Origin: Haliotis asinina
Lineage: Eukaryota; Mollusca; Gastropoda; Lepetellida; Haliotidae
Direction of reading: 5' to 3'
Assembly: GCF_037392515.1 (NCBI RefSeq)
Contig: NC_090295.1
Coordinates: forward strand, 21,902,001 to 21,966,000
Length of the DNA: 64,000 nucleotides
Positions 10,701-21,000 of the stretch are shown here, in pieces. Each line of letters begins with the position of its first letter. The first letter of the stretch is position 1. Position numbers and translations under genes: made by a program. The notes below the pieces were generated by a model. It had not been told where the DNA came from. It searched no databases and saw only the letters and a list, made by a program, of their open reading frames with translations.

Positions 10701-12281
10701 AAGGGGACACTTTCACCTTTTAGATAATATGCATATTTTGAAGAGCTATCATGAAGATAACAGTTTTCTCAGCTCAAAAGATCAGGTGAAACAAATGATT
10801 TTACAGTAGGTGGTGCCTTATTTACACAGACACTCATTCCATCGTCCGTACATTTGGTCATTGAGTGTGTCTGTGTGTGTGTATGTGTGTGTGTGTGTGT
10901 GTGTGCTTGTGCGTGTGCGTGTATCCGTGTGCTTGCCACTTATTTAGGGGTCAGTGTCTGCCAGATCTGTTAACGTCGGCTCACAATATGTTAACGCAAG
11001 ATTTACTTGTGTCTTGATTCATTAAATATTTCTGTACTGAACACTTGTTTTGCTTATGGAAGGTTTGCGTCAGTAATTACAGCAGTTGGGACAGCGGGGT
11101 CGGTGGTGGCACAGATGTTGTCCCCGTTGAGTACGTCCTACATCATCGTCGACGTGAGTGAAATCTACATCCTCTCCATACGTTAATAAACACATTCAAT
11201 TGTCGCAGCAATAAGATATTAAGGATCAAATTATGTATATAGATCGATCCATTACGTAAGTTTGTATATAAATCGATCCAATACGTCATGTATATAGAGC
11301 GATCTAATACGTCAGTTTGTATACAGATCGATCCAATACGTCATGTATATAGAGCGATCTAATTCGTCAGTTTGTATACAGATCGATCCAATACGTCATG
11401 TATATAGAGCGATCTAATTCGTCAGTTTGTATACAGATCGATCCAATACGTCATGTATATAGAGCGATCTAATTCGTCAGTTTGTATACAGATCGATCCA
11501 ATACGTCATGTATATAGAGCGATCTAATTCGTCAGTTTGTATACAGATCGATCCAATACGTCATGTATATAGAGCGATCTAATTCGTCAGTTTGTATACA
11601 GATCGATCCAATACGTCATTATGTGTATAGAACGATCCAAAACGTCATTTTGCATTATATATCGATCCAATGCGTCATTTTGCATGTAGATCAATCCAAT
11701 ACGATATAATGTATCTAGATCGATCAAATAAGTCATGATTTTGTGCAAAACGTATGTTGTTACCTGACGACAAAAGTAGTTGGTGATTTCATATTTCTCC
11801 ACAAAAAGATTCAGCTATAATGACAGACATACTGCCTGATTAAATAATGACTGGATTTTCCCCTTGAGTGAGGATTTACGCCGCTTTTAGCAATATTCCA
11901 GTAGTATCACGAGAAAGAACTGACACCTGAACTGGGCATCACACAATGCACCCGACGAACCTGGGTCTCAGGGTGACGAGTGAACGCTTTAACGCTACAC
12001 CACCAGCAAACATTACATTCATTCTTGTCTTTCAGAGGACACGTGACCAATGGAACATCGCTTTCTACCTCACCGTCGGCATCTACCTGTTGGCCATCAC
12101 CGTGTTTCTTATTTTCGGAAAGGGCGAGCTACAACAATGGGCAGATAACTCTCGCACTGTCAAACCTGAGGAACCAACCAAAGGTTGCGTGAATTACGCG
12201 TATAGCAGTGATATTCCTCCACAGAGTGTGCCTAACGGGAAGAAAGACATCGCTTCAGAAATAACAATAACACACTTTTGA
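1734..12281 (+). CDS. SLC17-family (sialin-like) major facilitator transporter, 11 coding exons
   Basis: Predicted 12-helix organic-anion transporter of the SLC17 family. Coding exons traced by GT..AG sites and continuous phase: 1734-1764, 2060-2445, 3443-3676, 4094-4181, 5981-6076, 6363-6493, 7077-7229, 8986-9112, 10049-10199, 11063-11153, 12036-12281; total 1734 nt, 577 aa. Family landmarks in order: TM1 GQNGMAFALVCM; a lumenal loop rich in N-glycosylation sites (NNSS, NAS, NGS, NES, NGT); FDWDSETQGLVLSS; RRFGPK after TM2; WAYWAP; DNGWPFVFYVFGG; HPSIS; IPWRCLLTSPPVWAF; LPTYMSTVL; LLSSVPYITR; DIAPQ; FGKGELQQWAD at the end of TM12. The start ATG lies in a 31-nt exon; the paralogous minus-strand gene has a first coding exon of the same length. 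Odd: residues essential in human sialin (R57, E171, E175, H183) read Q, M, L, Q by eye alignment. Substrate cannot be assigned. Introns carry many SINEs and minisatellites. Confidence 0.88.
2847..3016 (-). mobile_element. SINE family A
   Basis: Reverse-oriented copy with CAGCAATATCACGGAGGGGG and CCCACCGCCCCC at the ends. Lies in intron 2 of the plus-strand SLC17 gene. Confidence 0.85.
3193..3355 (+). mobile_element. SINE family A
   Basis: Head GACGGTCGGGTAGCCTAGTG, box B GGGTTTGATTCC, tail AAAAGCGACGTAAAAC. It ends less than 100 bp before the exon 3 acceptor at 3442. Confidence 0.85.
3861..4010 (+). mobile_element. SINE family A
   Basis: GACCCGGGTTCGATTTCC and GGCTGGAATATTGCTAAAAG; lies in intron 3, ending about 80 bp before exon 4. 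Confidence 0.82.
4594..4701. mobile_element. Short MITE nested in a SINE
   Basis: GGCCCGCTTGCAGAAA ... CTTAGCGCTACAA on the left and TTGTAGAGCTAAGAC ... GTGGGCCC on the right form imperfect inverted repeats. SINE B sequence stops before it and resumes after it (GTCCAGGTTCGATTATTT). The ends resemble the GGGCCC-type MITE at 14656-14731. Confidence 0.6.
4735..5516. mobile_element. Inverted-repeat element with a tandemly expanded arm, inside a SINE
   Basis: SINE B sequence breaks at TTACAGACCACCG near 4731 and resumes at GCCGCCGCCATATAGCTGG near 5516. The insert has a left arm (GGCTATCGATACATAGGGTA ... CATTCACCCGCCATAT) and an inverted right arm (ATGTATGGCGGGTGAATT ... TAGCCACATATC). Beyond the right arm, a 35-bp unit derived from the outer arm is repeated about 11-12 times (see 5105-5511). 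Confidence 0.65.
5105..5511 (+). repeat. 35-bp minisatellite, about 11-12 units
   Basis: Unit GATAGCCCATAGTATAGGGG plus CATATCCTATGTATC. It is the outer arm of the enclosing inverted-repeat element, amplified, and lies in intron 4 of the plus-strand SLC17 gene. Confidence 0.9.
6514..6770 (+). repeat. C/A-only simple repeat (AAAAC, CCAA, ACAA)
   Basis: Begins about 20 bp after the exon 6 donor at 6494. Nearly G- and T-free, so frames stay open on both strands, but the implied proteins are low-complexity artefacts. Confidence 0.9.
6849..7085 (+). repeat. Duplicated intron end with a second exon 7-like splice acceptor
   Basis: CTTGCTTTCAGCAAAAAAC at about 6911 closely copies CTTGCTTTCAGCAAAAAGC at the real exon 7 acceptor (7075-7076). 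Upstream sequence matches too (AACAGTAAAC, GTGACTCTTC / GTCACTCTTC, TCCAC). The first acceptor is followed by non-transporter sequence. Confidence 0.65.
7341..7620 (+). repeat. 40-bp minisatellite grown from the inside of a SINE
   Basis: Seven units of GTGGGAGATACAAGAAATGG plus GCTCCACACGTTGTACCCAT. SINE A sequence flanks it: GGAATATTCCAGCAATATCA on the left and, after the MITE at 7619-8119, a further unit and the tRNA-like head at 8128-8226. One SINE copy therefore spans about 7300-8226. Confidence 0.9.
7619..8119. mobile_element. MITE with 65-bp terminal inverted repeats, hAT-like target duplication
   Basis: Left arm 7619-7683 and right arm 8054-8118 are inverted copies with about one mismatch, starting CATTCTCTTCCCACAGAGG. 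The 8-bp direct repeat TTGTACCC flanks it (7611-7618 and 8120-8127). Each arm has its own inner hairpin (CAGAGGTTA ... TAACCTCTG). The element landed inside a SINE-derived 40-bp repeat array in intron 7 of the plus-strand SLC17 gene. The interior has no recognisable coding region. Confidence 0.88.
8292..8410 (-). mobile_element. SINE family A, shortened
   Basis: GTGAGTTAGTTTTACGCCG to AACAAACGCCCC, with part of the tRNA head missing. Confidence 0.75.
8673..8835 (+). mobile_element. SINE family A
   Basis: GGGGCGACGGGATAGCCTAG, GGGTTCTATTCCCC, GTAAAACCATGCTCGCTCAC; lies in intron 7. Confidence 0.85.
9193..9460 (+). mobile_element. Chimeric SINE: family A head with a family C tail
   Basis: tRNA-like head (GGCCTAGTGGTTAAGC, GGGTTCGATTCCCC) followed not by the A body but by CTCAGGGAGTTGAATTGGTT ... 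GTTTTGAGCATGTAC, which resembles the 3' part of the SINE at 29293-29900. Confidence 0.6.
9466..9877. mobile_element. Two SINE family B copies head to head
   Basis: A reverse copy (9466-9726) is followed after about 15 bp by a forward, 5'-truncated copy (9742-9877) starting GGTTGCCAATTGCGCAGATC. The outer ends are GTGAGCGAG and CTCACTCACTCAC, so the pair is one long inverted repeat, in intron 8. Confidence 0.85.
10270..10560 (+). repeat. GT-rich minisatellite, about two 95-bp units plus fragments
   Basis: GTAGGTTGTCGT ... GTTGTTGTGGGGT ... ATGCTGGTGAAGGTTGT occurs twice. Lies in intron 9 of the plus-strand SLC17 gene. Confidence 0.7.
10864..10925 (+). repeat. TG microsatellite
   Basis: Interrupted (TG)n run. 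Confidence 0.85.
11222..11720 (+). repeat. 55-bp minisatellite, seven to eight units
   Basis: Units contain TATATAGAGCGATCTAAT, CGTCAGTTTG and AGATCGATCCAATACGTCAT. Spacing is 55 bp from 11311 to 11586. Lies in intron 10 of the plus-strand SLC17 gene. Confidence 0.92.
11866..12004 (-). mobile_element. SINE family A next to the last exon of the plus-strand SLC17 gene
   Basis: GAGTGAGGATTTACGCCGC to TACACCACC; ends about 30 bp before the exon 11 start at 12036, so its edge lies close to the pyrimidine tract of that acceptor. Confidence 0.82.
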
Positions 12282-12394
12282 CAATAATATTCTCGTGTAG
12301 ATCCTGTTAATCCTCATCTCATCTACGTATTCCGAGATATGAGTTCCATCAGTTGCATAATAGTGCATTTATGAAAAAATGTCTTACTTTCTTC

Positions 12395-12400
12395 AATAAA
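12395..12400 (+). promoter_or_regulatory. Polyadenylation signal of the plus-strand SLC17 gene
   Basis: AATAAA about 115 bp after the stop codon at 12281. A second AATAAA lies at 12530-12535, so two 3' ends are possible. Confidence 0.55.
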
Positions 12401-12609
12401 GCGATGATTTTCTTCTTAAACCCCAAAGGAGTTCAGACTTTTGCAGGTAATGTTGGCAAAATGTTGGTGGTACATTCACATTTGTGCATGTTTACGTACT
12501 TGTTGATTGTTTTAGCTGCTGGCAGAGAAAATAAACAAACCGTTATCTGTTATTTGTTGTTACTGGGATGTGCATAACAAAAGAGAAGCTGGGGCATGAA
12601 AACAGGAAA

Positions 12610-13003
12610 GTGAGTGAGTTAGTGAGTGTGTGTGTGAGTTTAGTTTCACGTCGCGTTCAGCAATATTCCAACAAAATTTTTATATGGCGGCGGTCCGTAA
12701 ATAATCGAGTCTGGACCAGACAATCCAGTGATTAGGAGCATGAGCATCCATGTGCACAATTGGGAACCGATGATACGTGTCAACCAAGTGAGCGAACCTC
12801 ATCACCCGATACCGTTAGTCGCTTCTTACGACAAGCATGGATTACTGACGGCCTATTCATGTCATAAGTTCCCAATTGCGCAGATCGATGCTCGTGCTGT
12901 TGATCAATGGATTGTCTTGTCCAGACTATTGTTTACAGACCGCCGCCATACAGCTAGAATATTGCTGAGAGCGGCGTAAAACCCCACTCACTCACTCACT
13001 CAC
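12610..13003. mobile_element. Second head-to-head pair of SINE family B
   Basis: Reverse copy 12610-12860 and forward, 5'-truncated copy 12869-13003 (TTCCCAATTGCGCAGATCGA). The truncation is at the same SINE position as in the pair at 9466-9877. Lies in the spacer between the two convergent SLC17 genes. Confidence 0.85.
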
Positions 13004-13559
13004 GACAACTATACTATGGCAGCACCACAGCAATACTGCGTTAATGGTATCCTTTACACTACGAAAATGCTTTGGCCATACAAAACTATACATACACAGG
13101 GCGTTCACACGGTCCGGTCTTAAATTGGTTTGCAGTGATGTCCCTGATGAACATTGCAGTGGATGGATGATGGAAATATTGTGAATTTTCATTGCGTCAT
13201 TTTGTAAATATATCACTCTCTCCGACTTGTTAATTTATAATGCACTTTAAAATCGTGCAAGATTATGGCCCGATAAAAAAATTCATGGCAGCGCAATGAT
13301 GAAACCCTTGTTTACATTCAGGTTTCGGATTAGAGTAATATTTTGTGGGCAGGTAACTTTCAGGCATAGCTGGCCCGACTGGCTAACAAAATTTAGAAAC
13401 TATTTCGAACACTGCTGTCATGGAGTCACGGCATACCTGTTTTTTAATTAAAATCTTGATGCGGTTTTCCTGTTTAGCAATGTTTGCTTGCATTCCAATG
13501 ACTCTACGATCGCTATGGTCATGCTGTCACTTGCTCCATTCTGTTTAACACTTTTTACA

Positions 13560-13910
13560 ACGACCTAAACAGTCTAAAAATGCAAATAATACAAATAACA
13601 TACCGTTTATACTGATCATTTATTCATGCATATTGCACGCTCCAAGAGCTGGCATATTACTCCAGGTCAAAGAGTATGGAACACTCCCTGTGGAGAATAC
13701 AACTGGTCGTGTATCAGGTGCTCAAGGCTCAAAATCAGGCTACCATCGTATCACACCACGTATCTGATTTACTGCTGGGTGGACACAAGCAAGTATGAAC
13801 AAACTCACTTGACTAAAGTGAGACGACATGTGCTTCGTTGTGGGGTATGACTGAACTCACAGGACTCAAGCTGCCAACACGGTCACTTGAGCTCAACGCA
13901 CGCTTCATTG
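13560..13910 (+). repeat. Unclassified dispersed repeat, copy 1
   Basis: CATTTATTCATGCATATTGC, CTCCAAGAGCTGGCATATTA, GGGTGGACACAAGCAAGTAT and CACTTGACTAAAGTGAGACG match 18375-18860 in order. No terminal repeats recognised. Confidence 0.7.
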
Positions 13911-14116
13911 TGAGCGGGACAAAAGAAGACTGCATATGTTATGAAGAAGGTAGGCGTTCCTTTTTTTAAATCTATCATTTCTCCCAATAAATGTAGGCAA
14001 CACAATAAATATGTTTTGACTGCTGGATGTCCTGAAGAACTGGAGCAAACAATTTTTGCCGCTTTTAGCGAGAAACTGTCTGTCTTGATACCTTCGTTCT
14101 GCTGTTCGTCACAACA

Positions 14117-17100
14117 TCACATATGCGATACTTCGTCAGCATCGTTGATGTAACCTGCGTTCAGTTCACTCTGCTTTTTAGGCCCTGGCACGTCAACTTC
14201 TTTCTTGACAGAGTTATCTGCCCATGGTTGGATTTCCCCACTTCCAAATAGCAGGAAAACTAAGGCCCCGAAAACGTAGAAGCCGGAGTTTAAATAAAAG
14301 ACCGAAGCCCATTGTTCCCTGGTTTTCTGAAAAAGACAAAAGAGTGAATATTCTTCCTCCCATCACCAGATGTTAATGTTAACATTCACAAAACGTACCT
14401 AGCGCTAAGATATTCGTAAGATTATTATAAACTATAGTTACGACAGGTCGTAAAGTTACGAACACTTTGTGGGTCGGGACCTAGGGCCTGGATTTTCGAA
14501 GCTCTCTTAGCTCTAAGATCGTCGTAGGTTAATGTTAATGTATGGGACTTACGACTATCTTAGCGCTACGAGAGCTTCGAAAATCTAGGCTCAGGAGATT
14601 TACATCTTATTCTGAATCGTTACCTTCTACAAGGAGTTGCAGCAATTTCTATAAGCAGGGCCCCGTTCCTCGAAGCGATCGTGGCGTTTCGCTCATCTTA
14701 GCACTACGATCGTTTTGTGGAACGGGCCCTGGATCCTGCCTCTTCGTATCCCCGACCCGTCTATAGTTCGAGTCTCTGGCTGCGTCAGGCGAAGTAGGTT
14801 TTACTTGTTGTTACCCTGCCTGTTTTCACATCCCGAGACAGGGCTGTTTACTGGAATCACAGTTTTGTTTCCACTCTTCCCCTAAAAAGATTTTTTTCTA
14901 AAGCATGAATGAAAGTTTTACGTTTTAGGATTTTTTCTCAAAAACAATTAGCAGCCAATCCTGAATGGTTATTTCGATGTATAAACACATACCGTATTTC
15001 CTCTAATATATAAATAAGGACAGGATGTAAAAACGGTTTAAAAAATAAGCGTTGGACTAATAATAAGCGCCAGACCTCTAATAAGTGTCGGGTAGACGTT
15101 CTCTATCTATACATTCTCCCTTTATCCCAAAAAAATAGATTTATTAAGGAACAATTCCTTACTTTGATGTAAAGCTCACCAACAATAAATTATCATATAC
15201 CCAGTTAGCGCAATACGCGCAGGGGCGGATACAGCTCTTTGAGAAAGGGGGTGGAGGGTCACACTTTTGAGAAATGAGGGTGTGCACACTTCATTTTCAG
15301 CCGAATTTCAATGGTCATGTAACAACTTAAAGAAGAAGACGGTAATCACAATTAGATGTGAGGAGTCGTTACATGGGGATGCTGCCTTTGACAGAGGTGC
15401 AATGTTGTCCGCATGGTACTCTGACTAGGGAGTTTATTATTTATCTGACATGGGTGTGCAAGAATTGTAAGATTACCTCTGTGATCATGAAGGCCACTAC
15501 CACTGGGGATAGCGACATCGCCATCAACGACGAGGCCATGCCAGCTGACGTTATCATGGATGCGTATCTGAGGAAAACGTCCAAACTGTAGACAGCATGT
15601 CTCTACGAAAGATTATTAAAGGTCATATGCAAGGTAAAACACAACTTTGCAGATTCCGATACCTTTCGGTATGCACTTACCGAAACAAATCATCAGAAAT
15701 GCCAATTCAACCTATAAAGTTGAACAAAAACGCGATGAAAAAACCCCTTGAAATCGCAGTTCAAACGATTCACTAAATTTCCCCAAGCGCTGGGGTAGAA
15801 GTGGTTTCAACAGCTGTGCTGTGCAGTGCTGCGCCCATAACGCATGCGCAGTGAATAGGTTCGCGGAGCTTGAAACAGTATGCATGCCCGGAGTATGAGG
15901 TCGTGAGCAGTAGTCTAATCTTGGTTGTGTATACAAACAAGTAAATAATCTACTCGTTACACAAAATAAAATTGCTGATAGTGGAAAGCAGCCTCTGTCA
16001 CAGAGAAAGCTCAATGTCTGGTTTATTGACACCAATATGTCTGACTGCCTGTCTGCTAAAGGCAATATGCAATACACAGCTTCAATCATTGACCACATGC
16101 AATTTGAACTAAACAACTATCAGGCTATACGCCATAAATTGATTTGTGACTTGTGTACCCGAGTCCTGTCTCTGCCACATTATGTAATTAGGCAGGTGTG
16201 ATACTTGTACACATGACATGTTTTTTATGTCTGTGGGTTGCAAACAAATTACATCCATTTTTCTCGGATGACTGGATCTGACGGGAACTGGTGCAAACTC
16301 TTGTCAGTTTCAAGTCCTGGACTGCAAGTATTTGGACGAATGACAGTTTCCCCCTACGCAGTAGTTCACCATCTCTACTGACATGAAGAATCCATAAATA
16401 ATCTTAGTTTCTTGTGACTCGCCATACTTCATATATGCCCATCAAACAGATAATCCTTCTCTACACACAATGAGTCCTCAGCGTATCAGCAAATGACCCA
16501 GCCAATCGAAAGCCGTCGTTATACTCGAGTGCACACCCACCCGCTATGACTGGGTTCGGTCTCCCGAGTGCTTCGTTTCGAGGGTAGTGAGCCCAAGTAC
16601 AAAATGTTGAACTCTTGAATCGCGATTGTACGCTTATAACTTTGTTTATTTGGTTTTTTTGCAAGCAGCAATGTATATTCTATGCCATGCATAAGTGATG
16701 ATTGTGTTTTAATTACGTTTGATTTTTTGGTTGCATGTGAGCTTTAATATTACATCTTTAATCGAAATATATTTTCTTTATTTATGCATTGATGTATTTG
16801 TCATTAATATATGTGTCACTGCATTTATTCATTCATATATTTATTTATTCAATCATTTGTTTTGTTTTCTTTAATTTCTGTCAAGAGATATACGTATATG
16901 AGTGAATTTGTGGGTCAAAGATGCAGTCCACAATATCCAAATTACATAGCTTCTAGCTGAAGTGACGACGGAACGCCTACACCACAAGGCTTCAAGGACT
17001 GTGGATAATTTGGTTTTGCTTTTCTGCACGATACCAGTGAAGATCCGAGTACGAACTGGTGTCCAGCAAGCCTTGCTTGTCGTAAAAGGTGACTAACAGA

Positions 17101-17983
17101 ATCAGGTAGTCATGCTCACTGACTTCGTTGGCACGTGTCATCGTGTTCCAAATGCGTAGAACGATGCTCATGGTATCGACCACTGGTTCAGATTTGATTA
17201 TTTACAGGCCGCTTCCATATAGCTGGAATATTGCCAACTGCGGCGTTAACACACCAACACACTAACCATAATATTGCGGGAATATTGCTAAAAGCGTCGT
17301 AAAACAACTCACTCACTCACTCAGTCAGTACTTACTGTGGAGCAAGGTCTACTGGGCTTACGATGGCTGCATTGACTGTGACAGCCATGAAGGGCGTGGC
17401 CACTGCGAACATGGCAACTGCAATATATTCTTGACCATCCTCCAGATAGCAAAGGCCAAAGGTTATAGCAGCCGCCACCAAGTACCCTTCAACAAAGAAA
17501 CGTGTAATTTGGTTGAACACCGGGTGTTATAAGCTTGATGTGTGGAGAAAGTGAAGTGAATGTACCCCAGTACATTAGTGGATACCATGGTTGGATGACC
17601 AACCCTGCGAGGTTTACCACAAGCCCTCTTTCTGTTGTTTACTCTGTTGGCAGTACTTTTTCTGTTGATTACTCTGTTGGCAGTACTTTTTCTGTTGATT
17701 ACTCTGTTGGCAGTACTTTTTCTGTTGATTACTTTGTTGGCAGTACTTTTTCTGTTGATTACTCTGTTGGCAGTACTTTTTCTGTTGATTACTCTGTTGG
17801 CAGTACTTTTTTCTGCAGATTACTCTGTTGGCAGTACTTTTGTCTGTTCATTACTCTGTTGGCAGTACTTTTTTCTGTTCATTACTCTGTTGGCGGTGGT
17901 GTAAATGAATGAAGGGTTTGAATGCTCAAACGTCATTTTTGCGATAATAGTAAATTTATTGTTTTATGGTAATAATATCATAT

Positions 17984-18081
<98 letters not shown>

Positions 18082-21000
18082 AGTTATTTCGTTTAAACAA
18101 ATGATCATTTGTTTGAGGCCTAACTAAATAACTGACATGCTACATAGAGTGGTATGAGAGTAAAAAAGATGCGAATGATTGTACCTAGAGTCTGAATCAG
18201 CTTCCTGGTATGCGTGACGGAGATGATCTTCACCAACTTCACAGAGACTAAGCTCCACCCCACCGTACCAAACACTCGGGTTACGTATGGCAGGGATGAC
18301 AGCACGCCGTTCTGAAAGACGTGCATCTCCAGTATCATGGACATGTATACTTCATCAGCAATGCAAGCAACTCCATAGGCATAAAAATGCAAATAATAAC
18401 TATAATACTCTGTTTATACTGCTCATTTATCCATGCACATTGCATGCTCCAAGAGCTGACATATTACCTCTGGTAAAGGAGTACAGAACACTCCCGGTGA
18501 AGAATACATCTGGTCGCCTCAAGGAGCGTAGCGAGCCATTTTTTGCGTCAGCCGGAAAGGTTGAAAAGCTCTTTATCTACAGTATATTGAGGGCTTGCTC
18601 AGCTTTCAAAACCATGCGTAAACCCGGGTTTCTTTTCTAATAGTAGCTACACCCCTGGCCCCTCAGTCGATCAAGGTTCAAATCCAGATAGAAAAGCGCA
18701 TCACGCCAGGTTGCCATTTTTTCTGCTGGGTGGACAGAGGCAATTTTGAACAAGTTCACTTGCCTAAGGTGAGACTGCATGCATCGCATGTGGTTCGTTG
18801 TGGGACAGGACTGAAGTCCTAAAAACTCTCGGGAGTCAGGCTACGATCACACGACGTTTTCCCGCGACCACAGCTGCTCAAATTCACCTGACTGAGGTCT
18901 GTCTAGAGGGCAACACACCACTACTGCAAATGCATGCCTCAAGGCGAAGTGTGAGAGAGTGTATTTTGTTTTAAGCCGCTTTTTGGAATATTCAAACGAA
19001 GACATCACGACGGTGGACACCTTTAACAGTCTTCACACTTTGTTCCAATGTGTAGCATCGCATAGGTGTCGTTGTACGAGATTAAACCACGATCCTTCCC
19101 TACCGACCCGACTTGGTGAAGAGAAACGCTGTATAATCCCCGATGCTACCATTTAGGTGATCTGGCACTTTTTGATTCATTTGAGAGGGAAATAGATCCT
19201 AGTTGTGATGGTTGCAGCTGTGTTTGTATTGATACATTGACGGTGGGAGCATAGTAGGTGTTCGCCCGTCAGTCCCTGGTTTGATTTCCCACATGGATAA
19301 TAAGTGTGAAGCACATTTCTGGTGTCTCCGTCGTGATATTGCTGGAATATTGCTAAAAACGGTGTAAAACTAAACTTTCTCATTACAGATGGAGCTTAGT
19401 GGAAGGGACAGCAGTGTCAGTCAGTGACTATGAGGCGCACTACTTATTTACCTGTTCAACGTCAAACTTCAGCACTGTGGCCATATACGTTGGGAGATAA
19501 CTGAAAAGGACGCTGCTGCCCCACGAATGAAGGAACATGACCAGCAGGTAGGCCCATACTGGTGTACTGGAGAATATACCCTTCCATGGGATCTTCATTT
19601 TCTGAAAATATCACAAGCGAGAACAGCTTTGTACCATATATTAGACAGGTCATTTGATGTGTAGGCCACCTGTTTTTGTTTATGTGTTTCTCACCTACAA
19701 GGAAACCGGCAAGTGCTCGGACAGGCGAAAATACCTCACCCCACAATTGCTGTTTATCTCATCGTTGGTTGTTGTTATCTTACCGCTCACATAAATGTCG
19801 CTTTCTGATTGGCTGAGCGCTCTTCTATTATCTTCATATTATCTTGTACTCCTCTTACAAGCGAGGTTCATTACAATGTACCCCACTGCCAATGGCAACT
19901 CATTCGATACTTCATGGTAGTACTTCTTTTTCTCGAATAGCATTATGCACGATGCACGTATATTACCGAAGTTTTGCGAATGCAAATCGATGGATGGGAG
20001 ATAACTCTAAATTTGTTTTTCTTGTTTCGTCTGCAAAATCTAGCGATGGCTACGAAAAGACTCGCCTCGTATTCCTATAAATACATTTTGACAAAACATT
20101 CAAATGTAGTCTCTGTGAATATTAAGAAGGGGTATTACACCGTGGCGATTACAGAATTCCTGCGGGAAAAACAGCAAATGCAAGATTCGAATCGTGTGAT
20201 TCACATGGGTTGGCTGAAGTGTACGATCCGATACCCATGTTTCAAACAGTTCAAAATAAACATTGAGGTGTTCGGTAAGATAAGTACGGTTTTCACTGGT
20301 CCCCCGGGGCACATGGGTTGATGTACCCTCGATGTTTGTTTATGTTTATACCTAAAACCTGGCTACTTCAAATCTACTTCAAACGTTCAAATCTAAAGGA
20401 AATTTACTCTCCGTCGACAGCTGCAAACGGCATCCTCTCAATAACTCACCTTCCCTATATCTTCCACGTTGGTCCTGTGTTCGAGGATGTAAGACTTTTC
20501 CTTGTGTGATATACTTGGATGTTGTTCCGGTTGGTCCTGGGCTACGGCCAGCCATAACGGGCACCAGAGCAGTGTACAGCCACCTGCCATATGTATCAAA
20601 CAACCTGATAGAATTACATCAATGGATGATAGAATGAATCTGCTGCTACATTGGGTGACGTGTGACGACGGTGTAAATTTCATAATCAATTCTGAATCAG
20701 CCTCTTTATTGACATCTTGGCCATCGATCTACGCAACTAGGATACGACGACATATGTCAACCAAGTCGGCAAGACAGACCACCTGATCCCGTTAGTGGCC
20801 TCTTACGACAAGCATGGGTTGTTGTAAATCAAGCCTGACTCGGATCTTCACTGGGTGATAATACGAAATACGAAGATACGAGATACGAAATACGTAGTAA
20901 TCGTGTTTCTTTGTGAATGACGTTATTCATCATTGGTTACACTGGGTCCCGATGGTCATGTGGAGGTGGTCATGTGGTGGTGGTCATGGGCCAGCGGTCA

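Noticed and set aside
15358-15591. Plus-strand 77-codon frame as a separate gene in an intron
   Set aside because: No family recognised, no splice or poly(A) context, surrounded by repeat DNA; kept only as an unexplained stretch.
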